Shown here piece by piece: positions 40,999-50,261 of a stretch of 64,000 nucleotides of DNA (the first letter of the stretch is position 1; every line of letters starts with the position of its first letter). This DNA is from Bradyrhizobium ontarionense (GTDB taxonomy: Bacteria; Pseudomonadota; Alphaproteobacteria; Rhizobiales; Xanthobacteraceae). Position numbers and translations under genes: made by a program. The notes beneath the pieces were generated by a model, which saw only the letters and a program-made list of their open reading frames with translations, did no database searches and was not told the DNA's origin. Location of the stretch: NCBI RefSeq assembly GCF_021088345.1, contig NZ_CP088156.1:6138001-6202000 (forward strand). The letters run 5' to 3'.

Positions 40999-41329
40999 CG
41001 AACCTTTCCCTTCGCGTTGCGCCGGCCAATTCTGGGACGGCGCTGCGATGCCTTTCTCAAGAAAATCCCTGGCGGCAGAATCCCTTATCCCTCGCCGGGC
41101 ACGCGCGAAGCGCCCGGACGTTACGCCAACAACGAACTGCTAGAGGGATCAGAACTGCCGCACGAGATGTCGTACTCGACGTTGAAAACGCTACAATATG
41201 GCGTGACTCTCGCGCAAGAGTCGGCGGCCACAGTCCACACATTCCGTGGTTCCATGTGGCAGGTCTTGAGCTGTGTCATGTGTCCGCAATCCCACGGGTC
41301 TGCATGGCGGCCGATCAGCTGGCGCGTAG

Positions 41330-41357
41330 TTGACTCCGATCGCCGCCCGCATACAAT
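41330..41357 (+). promoter_or_regulatory. Sigma-70-like promoter upstream of argD, overlapping a GANTC site
   Basis: TTGACT (41330-41335), a 16-base spacer and TACAAT (41352-41357) form a near-consensus promoter, unusual in this GC-rich window. The -35 overlaps GACTC (41332-41336), a GANTC site that CcrM could methylate. Transcription would start near 41364. The rest of the 477-base gap between gcrA and argD (40999-41475) shows no gene. Confidence 0.7.
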
Positions 41358-41365
41358 GGCTCCAC

Positions 41366-41400
41366 GTGCCGCCTTGAAAAGGCGGCACATTTTGTTTTCC
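41366..41400 (+). terminator. Leader hairpin or early terminator before argD
   Basis: GTGCCGCC (41366-41373) pairs perfectly with GGCGGCAC (41381-41388), extended by T/A pairs across the loop TTGAAAA, then ATTTTGTTTTCC. It begins at about the second base of the predicted transcript. It could stop transcription early (attenuation) or form a stable 5' cap-like stem. I see no leader peptide. Confidence 0.55.
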
Positions 41401-41475
41401 AGGGTGGGGTCCCTGATGCGCGACGGCGCCGTTCGGCGCGTGTCTCGGCCAGCCCGTAAGCTCATGTGATCCGCC

Positions 41476-42687
41476 ATGACCACTGTTGCCGCTACGCATC
41501 TCCTCCCCGTATTCGCCCGGATCGATCTTTCTTTCGATCGCGGCGAAGGCGCGTGGCTGATTGCGACCAATGGCGATCGCTATCTCGACTTCACCTCCGG
41601 CGTTGCCGTCAATTCGCTCGGCCATGCGCATCCGCACCTGGTGAAGGCGCTGCAGGAGCAGGCGACCAAGCTCTGGCACATGTCGAACCTGTTCAAGAGC
41701 CCGGACGGCGAGCGCCTGGCGGCGCGGCTGTGCGAGCAGAGCTTCGCCGACTACGTGTTCTTCGCCAATTCGGGCGCCGAGGCGATGGAATGCGCGATCA
41801 AGGTCACGCGCAAATATCACGCCGCCAAGGGCCATCCCGAACGCTACCGTATCATTACGTTCGAAGGCGCGTTCCACGGCCGCACCTTGGCGACGCTCGC
41901 GGCCACCGGCTCGGCCAAATATCTCGACGGCTTCGGCCCGCCGATGGATGGCTTCGATCAGGTCCCGCTCGGCGACCTCGAGGCGGTGAAGAAGGCGATC
42001 GGGCCACACACGGCCGGCATCCTGGTCGAGCCGGTGCAGGGCGAAGGCGGTGTTCGCACCGCGCCGCTGTCTTTCTACAAGGCGCTGCGCCAGCTCTGCG
42101 ACGACAATGGTCTCCTGCTCGTCGTCGACGAGGTCCAGACCGGCATGGGTCGCACCGGCGATCTGTTCGCGCATCGCTGGCTCGGCGTCACGCCCGACGT
42201 GATGTCATTGGCGAAGGCGCTCGGCGGCGGGTTCCCGATCGGGGCATGCCTCGCCACCGCCGAGGCTGCCTCCGGCATGACGCCGGGCTCGCATGGCTCG
42301 ACCTTCGGCGGCAATCCCTTGGCGGTGTCCGCGGCCAATGCGGTGCTCGACGTGATGCTGGCGCCCGGCTTCTTCGAGCACGTCCGCAGGATGTCGCTGC
42401 TTCTGAAGCAGAAGCTCGCCTCCGTCGTCGACCGCCATCCCGACGTGATCTCGGAGATCCGCGGTGAGGGCCTGCTGATCGGTGTCAAGGCGGTGGTGCC
42501 GTCGACCGATCTGGTGGCGGCACTGCGCGACCAGAAGCTGCTTACGGTCGGCGCCGGCGACAACGTCGTGCGTTTCCTGCCGCCGCTGATCGTCAATGAA
42601 TCCGAGATCGAACAATCGGTGGAGATGCTCGAGCGCGCCTGCGTCGCGCTATCGGGCGGTCCTGCGAAGCAGGCGGCCACATCATGA
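41476..42687 (+). CDS. argD: Acetylornithine transaminase
   Basis: A 403-residue class III aminotransferase. The PLP lysine lies in [13 protein letters not shown], the cofactor-binding [13 protein letters not shown] motif precedes it, and the start [20 protein letters not shown] fits ArgD. It converts N-acetylglutamate semialdehyde to N-acetylornithine (and may act as succinyldiaminopimelate aminotransferase). It overlaps argF by four bases, and the two make an arginine-biosynthesis operon under the promoter at 41330. ATG at 41476. Confidence 0.94.
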   Translation: MTTVAATHLLPVFARIDLSFDRGEGAWLIATNGDRYLDFTSGVAVNSLGHAHPHLVKALQEQATKLWHMSNLFKSPDGERLAARLCEQSFADYVFFANSGAEAMECAIKVTRKYHAAKGHPERYRIITFEGAFHGRTLATLAATGSAKYLDGFGPPMDGFDQVPLGDLEAVKKAIGPHTAGILVEPVQGEGGVRTAPLSFYKALRQLCDDNGLLLVVDEVQTGMGRTGDLFAHRWLGVTPDVMSLAKALGGGFPIGACLATAEAASGMTPGSHGSTFGGNPLAVSAANAVLDVMLAPGFFEHVRRMSLLLKQKLASVVDRHPDVISEIRGEGLLIGVKAVVPSTDLVAALRDQKLLTVGAGDNVVRFLPPLIVNESEIEQSVEMLERACVALSGGPAKQAATS

Positions 42688-43622
42688 GCAAGACCATGGT
42701 CAACACTCCGCGCCATTTCCTTGATCTCGCCGAAATGCCGGTCGAGGAGCTGCGCAACGTGCTGGCGCTGTCCAGCGCGATGAAGAAGACATTGAAGGCA
42801 CATCAGCCGGCGAAGAAGCCGCTCGAAGGCAAGGTGCTGGCGATGATCTTCGACAAGCCGTCGACGCGCACCCGCGTGTCGTTCGACGTCGGCATGCGCC
42901 AGCTCGGCGGCGAGGCGATCATGCTGACCGGCACCGAGATGCAGCTCGGCCGTGGCGAGACCATCGCCGACACCGCGCGCGTGCTGTCGCGCTATGTCGA
43001 TGCGATCATGATCCGCATCCTCAGCCATGAGGCGCTGCTCGAGCTCGCCGCTCATGCCACCGTGCCGGTCATCAACGGCCTGACGCGGCGCTCGCATCCG
43101 TGCCAGGTGATGGCCGACGTGATGACTTTCGAGGAACATCGCGGGCCGATCGAGGGCCGCACCGTGGCCTGGACCGGCGACGACAACAACGTGCTGGCGT
43201 CGTGGGCGCATGCGGCCGAGCGCTTCAAGTTCAGGCTCAACGTCGCCACGCCGCCGCAATTGTCGCCGGGCAAAGTGATGAAGGACTTCATTCGCGCGAC
43301 CAAGGCCGACATCAAGCTCGGCCATGATGCGGAAGAGGCGGTGGCCGACGCCGACTGCGTCGTCACCGACACCTGGGTGTCGATGGGCGACAAGGACGGC
43401 GAGCACCGCCACAATCTGCTCAAGCCCTATCAGGTCAATGCGCAGTTGATGGCGCGCGCCAAGCCCGAAGCGATCTTCATGCACTGCCTGCCGGCGCATC
43501 GCGGTGAGGAAGTCACCGACGAGGTCATCGACGGCCCGCAATCGGTGGTGTTCGACGAAGCCGAGAACCGCCTGCACGCGCAGAAGGGCATTTTGGCCTG
43601 GTGCTTCGGCGAGCGAGCGTGA
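42684..43622 (+). CDS. argF: Ornithine carbamoyltransferase
   Basis: A 312-residue enzyme. The carbamoyl-phosphate motif [11 protein letters not shown] is near residues 56-66, [12 protein letters not shown] near 138-149, and the ornithine-binding [12 protein letters not shown] near 265-276. Length and motifs fit the anabolic ArgF that makes citrulline from ornithine. Its ATG at 42684 overlaps the argD stop, giving coupled translation. Confidence 0.95.
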   Translation: MSKTMVNTPRHFLDLAEMPVEELRNVLALSSAMKKTLKAHQPAKKPLEGKVLAMIFDKPSTRTRVSFDVGMRQLGGEAIMLTGTEMQLGRGETIADTARVLSRYVDAIMIRILSHEALLELAAHATVPVINGLTRRSHPCQVMADVMTFEEHRGPIEGRTVAWTGDDNNVLASWAHAAERFKFRLNVATPPQLSPGKVMKDFIRATKADIKLGHDAEEAVADADCVVTDTWVSMGDKDGEHRHNLLKPYQVNAQLMARAKPEAIFMHCLPAHRGEEVTDEVIDGPQSVVFDEAENRLHAQKGILAWCFGERA

Positions 43623-43656
43623 AACGCTGATCGCGGGAAAAGCGGGCCGCGTATTC

Positions 43657-43926
43657 AGGTGAGGGGGTGCCCCGAGCTGAGAGTTCGATCTGTGGCACCA
43701 ACCCCTCACCCGAGTGAGCTTGTGGCTGCTGACTGCGTAGCCCTCTCCCACAAGGGGAGAGGGCGCAGTCATGGGCACTGTGATGGGGCTGATCGTTCGG
43801 TCGTCATAGGCCGATAGAATTAGTTCAATGCTTGTTCGAGATCGAGCAGCGTGTTCGGTGCACCCTCTCCCCTTGTGGGAGAGGGTGGTATGATCGAGCG
43901 TAGCTCGATCATACCGGGTGAGGGGT
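43657..43926. repeat. Composite palindromic repeat, 'CCCTCTCCC / CCCCTCACCC' family
   Basis: Several inverted pairs: GTGAGGGGGTG / CAACCCCTCACCC; CCCTCTCCCACAAGGGGAGAG; CACCCTCTCCCCTTGTGGGAGAGGG; and the palindrome ATGATCGAGCGTAGCTCGATCAT, all ending at GGGTGAGGGG. It looks like two repeats of one family next to each other. It fills most of the 307-base gap after argF. A related piece lies at 44298-44382, on the other side of the small gene. Confidence 0.82.
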
Positions 43927-43929
43927 CTC

Positions 43930-44295
43930 TCACCGCTCGGCGAGCTGCACGAGGATGTCCTCCAAAATGGCTGTCCGTCGTTGGAGAACATCGTTGTTCC
44001 AGTACCGCGCCACCCTAAATCCTTCTCGGGCGAGCACTTCGTCTCTCGTCCGATCGCCGGCTGCATCGGCGTGCTGACTTCCATCGATCTCGATGACCAG
44101 CCGCCGCTCGAAGCAGACGAAGTCGAGGATGTAGCTCTGGAATGGCATTTGGCGTCGAAACCTGAACTGCGAAAGGCGCCGGTCGCGCAGCAAGTGCCAC
44201 ATCGCAGCTTCGGCATCGGTGGGAGCCCGGCGCATCGCTTTCGCGAAGTTGCGGATGCGGTTGTTTGTCGGCCGATGATGCGATGTCTGCGGCAC
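43930..44295 (-). CDS. DUF559 (Vsr-like endonuclease fold) protein
   Basis: A 121-residue protein with the DUF559 domain: MRRAPTDAEAAMWHLLRDRR, FRFRRQMPFQSYILDFVCFE, then LVIEIDGSQHADAAGDRTRD and GFRVARYWNNDVL. The aspartate and glutamate positions of the restriction-endonuclease-like core (DFVCFERRLVIEIDGSQH) are present. The start is uncertain: GTG 44295 has GAGGGG upstream but that comes from the flanking repeat; the frame is open to 44346. Family function is unknown. The gene is bracketed by related palindromic repeats. Confidence 0.8.
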   Translation of the reverse strand: MPQTSHHRPTNNRIRNFAKAMRRAPTDAEAAMWHLLRDRRLSQFRFRRQMPFQSYILDFVCFERRLVIEIDGSQHADAAGDRTRDEVLAREGFRVARYWNNDVLQRRTAILEDILVQLAER

Positions 44296-44297
44296 CA

Positions 44298-44382
44298 ACC
44301 CCTCACCCGGCTCGCATCTGTCGATGCGAGCCACCCTCTCCCACATCGCACGATCGCTTCACGATCGCGCTGGGGAGAGGGT
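44298..44382. repeat. Palindromic repeat, 'CCCCTCACCC...CCCTCTCCC' family, second piece
   Basis: Begins CAACCCCTCACCCGGCTCGC, with inner palindrome GCTCGCATCTGTCGATGCGA and a second stem around CGATCGCTTCACGATCG, and ends TGGGGAGAGGGTATACC. It overlaps the possible 5' end of the DUF559 gene and lies 72 bases before hslO. Confidence 0.78.
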
Positions 44383-44453
44383 ATACCGAGCCTGCGGCAT
44401 AAGCTGGTTCCGTACCCCCTTCACTTTCCCCGCATCGTCCCCAAATAGGCGCC

Positions 44454-45464
44454 ATGACAGCCTCTTCCCCCGACAACGAGATCAATCTCGATACCACCAG
44501 CCGTGCGCCCTCGGCCGTGCCGGTCGACGACGCCGTGCTGCCGTTCGAGGTCGCTGCGCTCGATCTGCGCGGTCGCCTCACCCGCATGGGCCCGGCGCTG
44601 GACGACATCCTGACCAAGCACGCCTACCCGGCGCCGGTCGGCAAGCTGCTGGGCGAAGCCATCGTGCTGACCACCCTGCTCGGCTCTTCGCTAAAGTTCG
44701 ACGGCCGCTTCATCCTGCAGACCCAGACCGACGGCCCGGTGTCGTTCCTGGTGGTCGACTTCCAGGCGCCCGATCGCCTGCGCGCCTATGCGCGCTACGA
44801 CGAGGCGCGGCTGCAAGAGCTGAAGGATTCGGCCAAGGACTCCGGCGGCCTGCTCGGCAAGGGCCATCTGGCGATGACCATCGACCAGGGTCCGGAGATG
44901 AGCCGCTACCAGGGCCTCGTCGCGCTCACAGGCGGCAGCCTGGAGGAGGCGGCGCACGAATACTTTCTGCGCTCCGAGCAGATCCCGACCCGCGTGCGCC
45001 TCGCCGTCGGCGAGGAGTGGAGCGGTGGCCAGCATCGCTGGCGCGCCGGCGGTCTGCTGACACAGTTCCTGCCCAAGGCGCCGGAACGCGCCCGTCAGGC
45101 CGACCTGGATCCGGGCGACGCCCCGGAAGGCACCGAGCCGCACACGATTGAAGAGGACGAGGCCTGGGTCGAGGGCCAGTCGCTGGTCGCGACCGTCGAG
45201 GACATCGAGCTGATCGATCCCGCGCTGTCGGGCGAGCGGCTGCTCTATCGCCTGTTTCATGAGCGCGGCGTGCGCGTGTTCGACCTCGTCCCGCTGCAGG
45301 CGCGCTGCTCCTGCTCGCGCGACGCGGTCGCCAACATGCTGAAGAGCTTCTCGCCCCAGGACCGCGCCGACATGGTGCAGGACGACAAGGTCGTCGTCAC
45401 CTGCGAGTTCTGCTCATCGGTCTATCACTTCACGCCGCATGAAGCCGGCGTGACGGAGAACTGA
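44454..45464 (+). CDS. hslO: Hsp33 redox-regulated molecular chaperone
   Basis: A 336-residue protein. The C-terminal zinc-binding switch cysteines are visible as CSCSRDAV and CEFC. The body includes GRLTRMGPALDDILTKHAYP and QVSGGLLGKGHLAMT-like segments typical of Hsp33. Oxidation releases zinc and turns on holdase activity. Relative to E. coli Hsp33 it has an N-terminal extension of about 30 residues and an acidic insertion near 215-235, both common in alphaproteobacteria. ATG at 44454. Confidence 0.95.
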   Translation: MTASSPDNEINLDTTSRAPSAVPVDDAVLPFEVAALDLRGRLTRMGPALDDILTKHAYPAPVGKLLGEAIVLTTLLGSSLKFDGRFILQTQTDGPVSFLVVDFQAPDRLRAYARYDEARLQELKDSAKDSGGLLGKGHLAMTIDQGPEMSRYQGLVALTGGSLEEAAHEYFLRSEQIPTRVRLAVGEEWSGGQHRWRAGGLLTQFLPKAPERARQADLDPGDAPEGTEPHTIEEDEAWVEGQSLVATVEDIELIDPALSGERLLYRLFHERGVRVFDLVPLQARCSCSRDAVANMLKSFSPQDRADMVQDDKVVVTCEFCSSVYHFTPHEAGVTEN

Positions 45465-45513
45465 GGCAAGCCGCGCGCTCTGCGCTTCCTGCGAGCGTGG
45501 CAAGAATCTCTCC

Positions 45514-45597
45514 ACGTCATTGCGAGCGAAGCGAAGCAATCCAGACTCTTTGCCGTCGCTCTGGATCGCGTCGTCGCTTCGCTCCTCGCGATGACGG
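45514..45597. repeat. Palindromic repeat 'CGTCATTGCGAGCGAAGCGAAGC...'
   Basis: Left arm CGTCATTGCGAGCGAAGCGA and right arm TCGCTTCGCTCCTCGCGATG are complements around a central AATCCAGACTCTT/CTGGAT stem. This is a recognisable REP-like element. It sits in the 286-base gap between hslO and the small secreted protein, where I see no other feature. Confidence 0.82.
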
Positions 45598-45750
45598 CGG
45601 AGCGGCGGGTGGCCCCGCCGTGCATCATCGTTCGTCGTCCGAACGCCGGACGAGCCTTGAAACAAGGCTGTTCATTGGTGGGACGGCATCTCGACGTATT
45701 CAACCTCTGCGGTTAAGTTCCACGGCGTTTCAGGTGCTGGGGGCACTCGC

Positions 45751-46131
45751 ATGCGCGTGTTGTTGGTTGTGTTTGGTCTGCTGTTGTCGTCGATGGGAGC
45801 GGCCCGGGCCGAAAAGGTCATTCCGTCCGGCAAGCCGTTGCTGTTGTTCAGTGCGTCGTCGACCAACCCCGATTGTACGTCGCTTGGCACGGTGGAGTTG
45901 CGGGTCGTGCAGGGGCCCGAGCACGGCAGGGTGTCCATTCGCAGGGGCGGCGTCTTTCCGACCTTCGCGGCCGGCAATCCCCGCAGTGCGTGCAACACCC
46001 GCCGTGTGCCGGGCATCATGGCGACCTATGTCTCGCAACGCGGCTATGCCGGCGACGATCTCGTCGTGCTCGAAGTCTTCTTCCCGAACGGCAGCGCCAA
46101 GCGCGTGACGATCGCCATTCGCGTCGTGTGA
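45751..46131 (+). CDS. Small secreted protein, unknown
   Basis: A 126-residue protein with signal peptide MRVLLVVFGLLLSSMGAARA, cleaved before EKVIPSG. The mature part is mostly beta-type: LGTVELRVVQGPEHGRVSIR and DDLVVLEVFFPNGSAKRVTI. It contains two cysteines (Cys42, Cys81) that may form a disulfide. No family name is recognised; it resembles small periplasmic Ig-like proteins of Bradyrhizobium. ATG at 45751. Confidence 0.75.
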   Translation: MRVLLVVFGLLLSSMGAARAEKVIPSGKPLLLFSASSTNPDCTSLGTVELRVVQGPEHGRVSIRRGGVFPTFAAGNPRSACNTRRVPGIMATYVSQRGYAGDDLVVLEVFFPNGSAKRVTIAIRVV

Positions 46132-46450
46132 GTTGTTCTGTATCAGCTGTCGATCAGGCCGTGCGGCGGCTCGATGCAGCCGAGCCGCCGAGCCAATGGG
46201 GATCAAACAGCGTTCTGTTCGTTGCGCGCGGATTGCGCTGCCCGTCGGGTTACTTTGTCGCAGCAACAAATAGCTTGTGCCGTCGGGCAAATCAGCCTCA
46301 CATTTCCGCGCGTCCTGTTGCCGCATGAGCAACTGTGCTGTTGAGGTAGGCCGGCGAGCGGCCGGCCTCAAGGCTGGCGCGAGACGCGCCCCCGCCTTCG
46401 GCGGCTGAAGGCCTTGACCCCGTCCGCTCGCCGTCCTGTTGGCTTGGCAT

Positions 46451-46473
46451 GCGCTCGGTCGTGGACCGAGCGC
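46451..46473. other. Perfect 10-bp hairpin beyond the IS110 transposase gene
   Basis: GCGCTCGGTC (46451-46460) and GACCGAGCGC (46464-46473) with a three-base loop, 14 bases past the transposase stop. It may be part of the insertion sequence end or a terminator without U-tract. The rest of the 356-base gap 46132-46487 shows no gene. Confidence 0.5.
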
Positions 46474-46487
46474 GGCATGGCGCTCGA

Positions 46488-47456
46488 TCAGCTCACCGCA
46501 ACGCGTGGTGGCTTAGGATTCCACTTCTCACCGCGGGCGATCATCGTGTTGAGGATGATGATCAGCTTGCGCATGCAGGCGATGAGCGCAACTTTCGGCT
46601 CCTTGCCCTTGGCGGTGAGGCGCTCATAGTAGGCCTTGAGCACCGGATTATGCTGGGTCGCTGCGCCAAGGCAGGGAAGAAACAGGCCGTTTCTCACCCA
46701 GCGCCGGCCCCCCTTGATGTGGCGCTCGCCTCGGCGCTTGCCGCTGTCATCGTCGTAAGGAGCGACCCCGATCAGGGCGGCGGCGATCTCGTCGCTCACC
46801 TTGCCGAGCTCCGGCGCTCCTGCAATGAGGATCGCGGAGGTCGTGCCGGCAAGCCCTGGCACAGTTTCGATGATCTCGGCGCGCTCGGCAAACTCCGGTG
46901 TGGCCTTGACCTTGGCCGAGATCGCAGCCTCGAGCTTCGCAATCTGTGCAGCGAGCGTCTTCAACACCTGGGAATGGGCCTTCTGCGCCAATCCCGGCAC
47001 GACATGTTCGTTCTGGTTCTGCAGACGGGTTTTCAGATCCATCAGGTTCTTGCGTGCTTTCACCAGTCCCGCCAGTTCCTCGCGGGCAGCATCGTAGGTC
47101 TGGCTCGGTGCGTCGTTGAACGTCTCGGCGAACCAGGCGATCATCTCCGCATCGATCGTGTCGTTCTTCGCCAGTCGACCGGCCGATAGGGCAAAGTTGC
47201 GAACCCGCTTGGGATCGACGATCCGCACCTCTATCCCGGCCTGGCGCAACACCTTGGCCCACTCGCGCTCATAACCGCCGCTGGCCTCCATGACGGCCTT
47301 GTTCACCTTGTGCTTGCGAAGCAAGGTCAACAGCTGGCGGTGCCCGTGCGGAGTGCTCGGGAACGTCTGCCGTAGTCCGAGGCTGCGAATGCAGCCGTCC
47401 ACCTTGTCCTTGGCCACATCGATGCCAGCGACACCGTTTGCGATTTGTGTCATCAT
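46488..47456 (-). CDS. IS110-family transposase
   Basis: A 322-residue DEDD-type transposase starting MMTQIANGVAGIDVAKDKVD. The first catalytic Asp is in GIDVAKDK; the Glu is in AVMEASGGYE; the third and fourth acidic residues are in AKNDTIDAEMIAWF. The C-terminal Transposase_20 domain (ETVPGLAGTTSAILIAGAPE and GGRRWVRNGLFLP) is complete. No frameshift is seen, so it may be active. IS110 elements lack ordinary terminal repeats, so the ends cannot be placed. ATG 47456 follows AAGGGAG. Confidence 0.93.
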   Translation of the reverse strand: MMTQIANGVAGIDVAKDKVDGCIRSLGLRQTFPSTPHGHRQLLTLLRKHKVNKAVMEASGGYEREWAKVLRQAGIEVRIVDPKRVRNFALSAGRLAKNDTIDAEMIAWFAETFNDAPSQTYDAAREELAGLVKARKNLMDLKTRLQNQNEHVVPGLAQKAHSQVLKTLAAQIAKLEAAISAKVKATPEFAERAEIIETVPGLAGTTSAILIAGAPELGKVSDEIAAALIGVAPYDDDSGKRRGERHIKGGRRWVRNGLFLPCLGAATQHNPVLKAYYERLTAKGKEPKVALIACMRKLIIILNTMIARGEKWNPKPPRVAVS

Positions 47457-47839
47457 CCACTCCCTTCCTTGCCTTGTATGGGCTCGAGGCCCTTGCAACT
47501 GTTCGGGTTGAGGAAGATCACCGGAGCTGTCCCTCGCTCTGAAACAGGCTCTGCTGCGTTTGGGGCGTTACGGGCTCAGATCCAGCGACGGGCGGTTTTG
47601 CGAGAACCGCCCGTTCGCATATTCTGACAGACTTTCTGAACACAAGGGGCGTTGCGCGCGATCGTCACGACACGCGAGGCGGGGAGCGATGGCCGCGTCT
47701 TGCCGCAGCGTGTCTTCGGATGCGCCGACGAACGGCAGCGTGCGGACGTGAAGTCGCAGCGTCCTGACACCCCGACGCTGGTGTCAAGTCCACGATGAAG
47801 CTTCGCTTCGCGTGGATGATGGTGGCCAGAAAGCCCGGC

Positions 47840-48004
47840 GCACCAGGGAGACTGCGTATAATCGTGAAAACCGTCGCGCAGGGAGGGCCGGGTCGTTCCG
47901 GCTGAACCTGTGGTACCTGCCGCCTGCATTTTTTTCTGCAGGCGGGCCGCAGGCCTCAGCCGAGGCCTGGCCTTCCCTGCGCCCTCAGCTTTGAAGAGGG
48001 CGAA
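47840..48004. repeat. Long structured intergenic repeat, '...CGTCGCGCAGGGAGGGCCGGG...'
   Basis: About 165 bases from CACCAGGGAGACTGCGTATA to CCCTCAGCTTTGAAGAGGGC. Paired segments include CGCAGGGAGGGCC / GGCCTTCCCTGCG, CCGCCTGCA / TGCAGGCGG around a T-rich loop, and CCCTC / GAGGG. I recall similar elements in many copies in Bradyrhizobium genomes. It lies in the 802-base gap 47457-48258, which otherwise holds the IS110 flank, a stem GGGCGGTTTT/AGAACCGCCC near 47588-47610, and no supported gene. Confidence 0.65.
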
Positions 48005-48101
48005 CGAATGGACAAAGCTCGGGCGCGGATGCGTCGCGAGAGCGCGATGGCACGACTGTTAGTGTGCCAGCGAGAGGCTGTGATGCTGCACCTCGTTCTG
48101 C

Positions 48102-48203
48102 CGTCATGCCCCGCGCAGGCGGGGTATCCAGTACGCCGAGACCTCGCGGTCGATCACTGCTTTCCCGGAATACTGGATCGCCCGGTCAAGCCGGGCGACG
48201 ACA
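48102..48203. repeat. Palindromic repeat 'CGTCATGCCCCGCGCAGGCG...GCCCGGTCAAGCCGGGCGAC'
   Basis: Outer arms CGTCATGCCC / GGGCGACGA and inner arms TATCCAGTA / TACTGGATC define an about 100-base imperfect palindrome. It ends 56 bases before the apaG stop and may terminate that gene. Confidence 0.8.
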
Positions 48204-48258
48204 GCGAAGGATCGAACAAATGGCCCACCGGGCCGATCGAAAACGAATGCCGGCGCGG

Positions 48259-48654
48259 CTAGTTCAACACCCGCTTGCCGCCGTCGGGGCTGTCGAGCGA
48301 GAACGCGGGGACCTCGATGTCGAACTGTTCGCCGCTCTCGCTCTTCATCTGGTAGGAGCCGGCCATGAAGCCGGAGGCGGTCGTGAGCGGCACACCGGAG
48401 GTGTATTCGAAGCGCTCGCCGGGCGCGAGCACCGGCTGCTCGCCCACCACACCCTCGCCGCGGACTTCCTGCTGGCGGCCGACGCCATCGGTGATGATCC
48501 AGCGCCGGCTGCGCAGCTGCACGGTCTGCTCGCTGCTGTTGGTGATCACCACCGTATAGGACCAGAACCAGCGGCCATCCGCGGCCGACGACTTCTCGGG
48601 CAAGAAGTTCGGTTCGACGGTCACTTCGATCTGGCGAGTCACGGCGCGGTACAT
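48259..48654 (-). CDS. apaG: ApaG protein (Co2+/Mg2+ efflux-associated)
   Basis: A 131-residue single-domain protein starting [20 protein letters not shown]. The ApaG motifs [30 protein letters not shown] and GMAGSY-like [20 protein letters not shown] are all present. The fold is Ig-like. Function is loosely linked to cobalt/magnesium resistance and Ap4A metabolism. Divergent from opgC; single-gene unit. Confidence 0.95.
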   Translation of the reverse strand: MYRAVTRQIEVTVEPNFLPEKSSAADGRWFWSYTVVITNSSEQTVQLRSRRWIITDGVGRQQEVRGEGVVGEQPVLAPGERFEYTSGVPLTTASGFMAGSYQMKSESGEQFDIEVPAFSLDSPDGGKRVLN

Positions 48655-48952
48655 GATTGCATTGTAGCGGAAACTTGTCTGGGAACCAATCGTAACGCCA
48701 TCGTGCTTTCAACACAGTTCCAGATTATGGCACCAGAATCGCGGACTCCGCCGTCCGCACGCGCGATCCTTCTCCGCCGCATCTGCCTAGAGCGGCGGGG
48801 AGCACGTGGATGGCGAAGCGGCCGGGTTGTGCGTCATGCGGTCGTCGCCGGCCCGTCGGCCGAATGCTTGAGCCTACGTCGAAAAGCTGGGCACGGCCCA
48901 GCTCATAAGTCCTTCGTCGCTTGCGCAAAAAATGCGCAGCCCTACATTCCCC

Positions 48953-48978
48953 CTGCCGGGGCCCCCCGGGGCCGGCAG
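48953..48978. other. GC-rich hairpin in the opgC leader
   Basis: CTGCCGGGGCC and GGCCGGCAG form a strong stem 18 bases before the opgC ATG. A smaller stem TGCGCA/TGCGCA around AAAAA lies at about 48922-48938. The rest of the 341-base divergent gap 48655-48995 must carry promoters of apaG and opgC, but none is clear. Confidence 0.5.
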
Positions 48979-48995
48979 CCTTGACGTGGTGCCTG

Positions 48996-50261
48996 ATGAC
49001 GTCGATTGCCGATCGCCTTGCTGGACCACCCGTTTCCGGAGCTGCCGCGCCTGCGCAGGCGGCGGATGCCGGTGCGGCCGCCAGCTCTGCTGCGCCTGCG
49101 ATCACCTTCCCGGCGGTGGGCGAGCGCGAGCTGCGGCTCGACCTGTTCCGCGGATTGGCACTGTGGCTGATCTTCATCGATCATCTGCCGCCGAACCTCC
49201 TGACCTGGTTCACCATCCGCAACTACGGCTTCTCCGACGCCACCGAGATATTCATCTTCATCTCCGGCTACACGGCCGCGTTCGTCTACGGGCGGGCGAT
49301 GCAGGATGCCGGCTTCATCGTGGCGACCGCGCGCATCCTGCGCCGGGTCTGGCAGATCTATGTCGCGCACGTCTTCCTGTTCACGATCTTTCTCGCCGAA
49401 ATATCCTACGTTGCGACCAGCTTCGAGAACCCGCTCTACACCGAAGAGATGGGGATCATGGACTTCCTGAAGCAGCCGGACGTGACCATCGTGCAGGCGC
49501 TGATCCTGCGCTTCCGTCCCGTCAACATGGATGTGCTGCCGCTCTATATCGTGCTGATGCTGTTCCTGCCGCTGATCCTGTGGCTGATGCGCTGGCGCCC
49601 CGATGTGACGCTCGCGCTCTCGGTCGTGCTCTACGCGGTGACCTGGGAGTTCGATCTCTATCTGACGGCGTATCCGAACGGCTTCTGGGCGTTCAACCCG
49701 TTCGCCTGGCAGCTCCTGTTCGTGTTCGGCGCCTGGTGCGCGCTCGGCGGCGCCAAGCGGATGTCGCGCATCCTCAACTCGCCGATCACCCTCGGGCTCT
49801 GCGTCGCCTATCTGGTCGCCGCGTTCTGCGTGACCTTGACCTGGTACATCCCGCAGCTCGGTCATCTGATGCCGCGGAAAATCGAGCAATGGATGTATCC
49901 GATCGACAAGACCGACCTTGACGTGTTGCGCTTCGCGCATTTCCTCGCACTCGCAGCACTCACCGTGCACTATCTGCCCAAGGATTGGCCGCTGCTGAAA
50001 TCGCGCTGGCTGCGCCCGTTGATTGTTTGCGGGCAACACTCGCTGGAGATTTTCTGTCTCGGCGTGTTTCTGGCGTTTGCGGGCCACTTCGTGCTTGCCG
50101 AAGTGTCCGGCGGCGCCATGATGCACGCGATGATCAGCCTTTGCGGCATCCTCGCCATGTGGGGAGTTGCCTCGTTGATTTCGTGGTACAAGCGTGAGGC
50201 CGATAAGGGTGCAGCGCGAAAGGGTGCGCGCAGCAACGCTGATCTGGCTGGAGGGGGCTGA
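48996..50261 (+). CDS. OpgC-type membrane acyltransferase
   Basis: A 421-residue protein with about ten membrane helices. The motif ELRLDLFRGLALWLIFIDHL near residues 47-66 is the OpgC/acyltransferase-3-like signature with the conserved Arg and Asp/His. OpgC proteins add succinyl groups to osmoregulated periplasmic glucans. ATG 48996 is chosen although the frame stays open upstream. The N-terminal 45 residues are Ala-rich and cytoplasmic. Its stop overlaps the first SGNH gene (50259-50261), giving a three-gene operon with 50261-51016 and 51031-52185. Confidence 0.88.
   Translation: MTSIADRLAGPPVSGAAAPAQAADAGAAASSAAPAITFPAVGERELRLDLFRGLALWLIFIDHLPPNLLTWFTIRNYGFSDATEIFIFISGYTAAFVYGRAMQDAGFIVATARILRRVWQIYVAHVFLFTIFLAEISYVATSFENPLYTEEMGIMDFLKQPDVTIVQALILRFRPVNMDVLPLYIVLMLFLPLILWLMRWRPDVTLALSVVLYAVTWEFDLYLTAYPNGFWAFNPFAWQLLFVFGAWCALGGAKRMSRILNSPITLGLCVAYLVAAFCVTLTWYIPQLGHLMPRKIEQWMYPIDKTDLDVLRFAHFLALAALTVHYLPKDWPLLKSRWLRPLIVCGQHSLEIFCLGVFLAFAGHFVLAEVSGGAMMHAMISLCGILAMWGVASLISWYKREADKGAARKGARSNADLAGGG

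Noticed and set aside
42075..44351. Very long open frame on the minus strand (about 758 codons) across argD, argF and the following gap
   Set aside because: It is antisense to two clear enzymes and has a low-complexity Arg/His-rich translation typical of high-GC shadow frames; only its 3'-most region coincides with the real DUF559 locus, in another frame.
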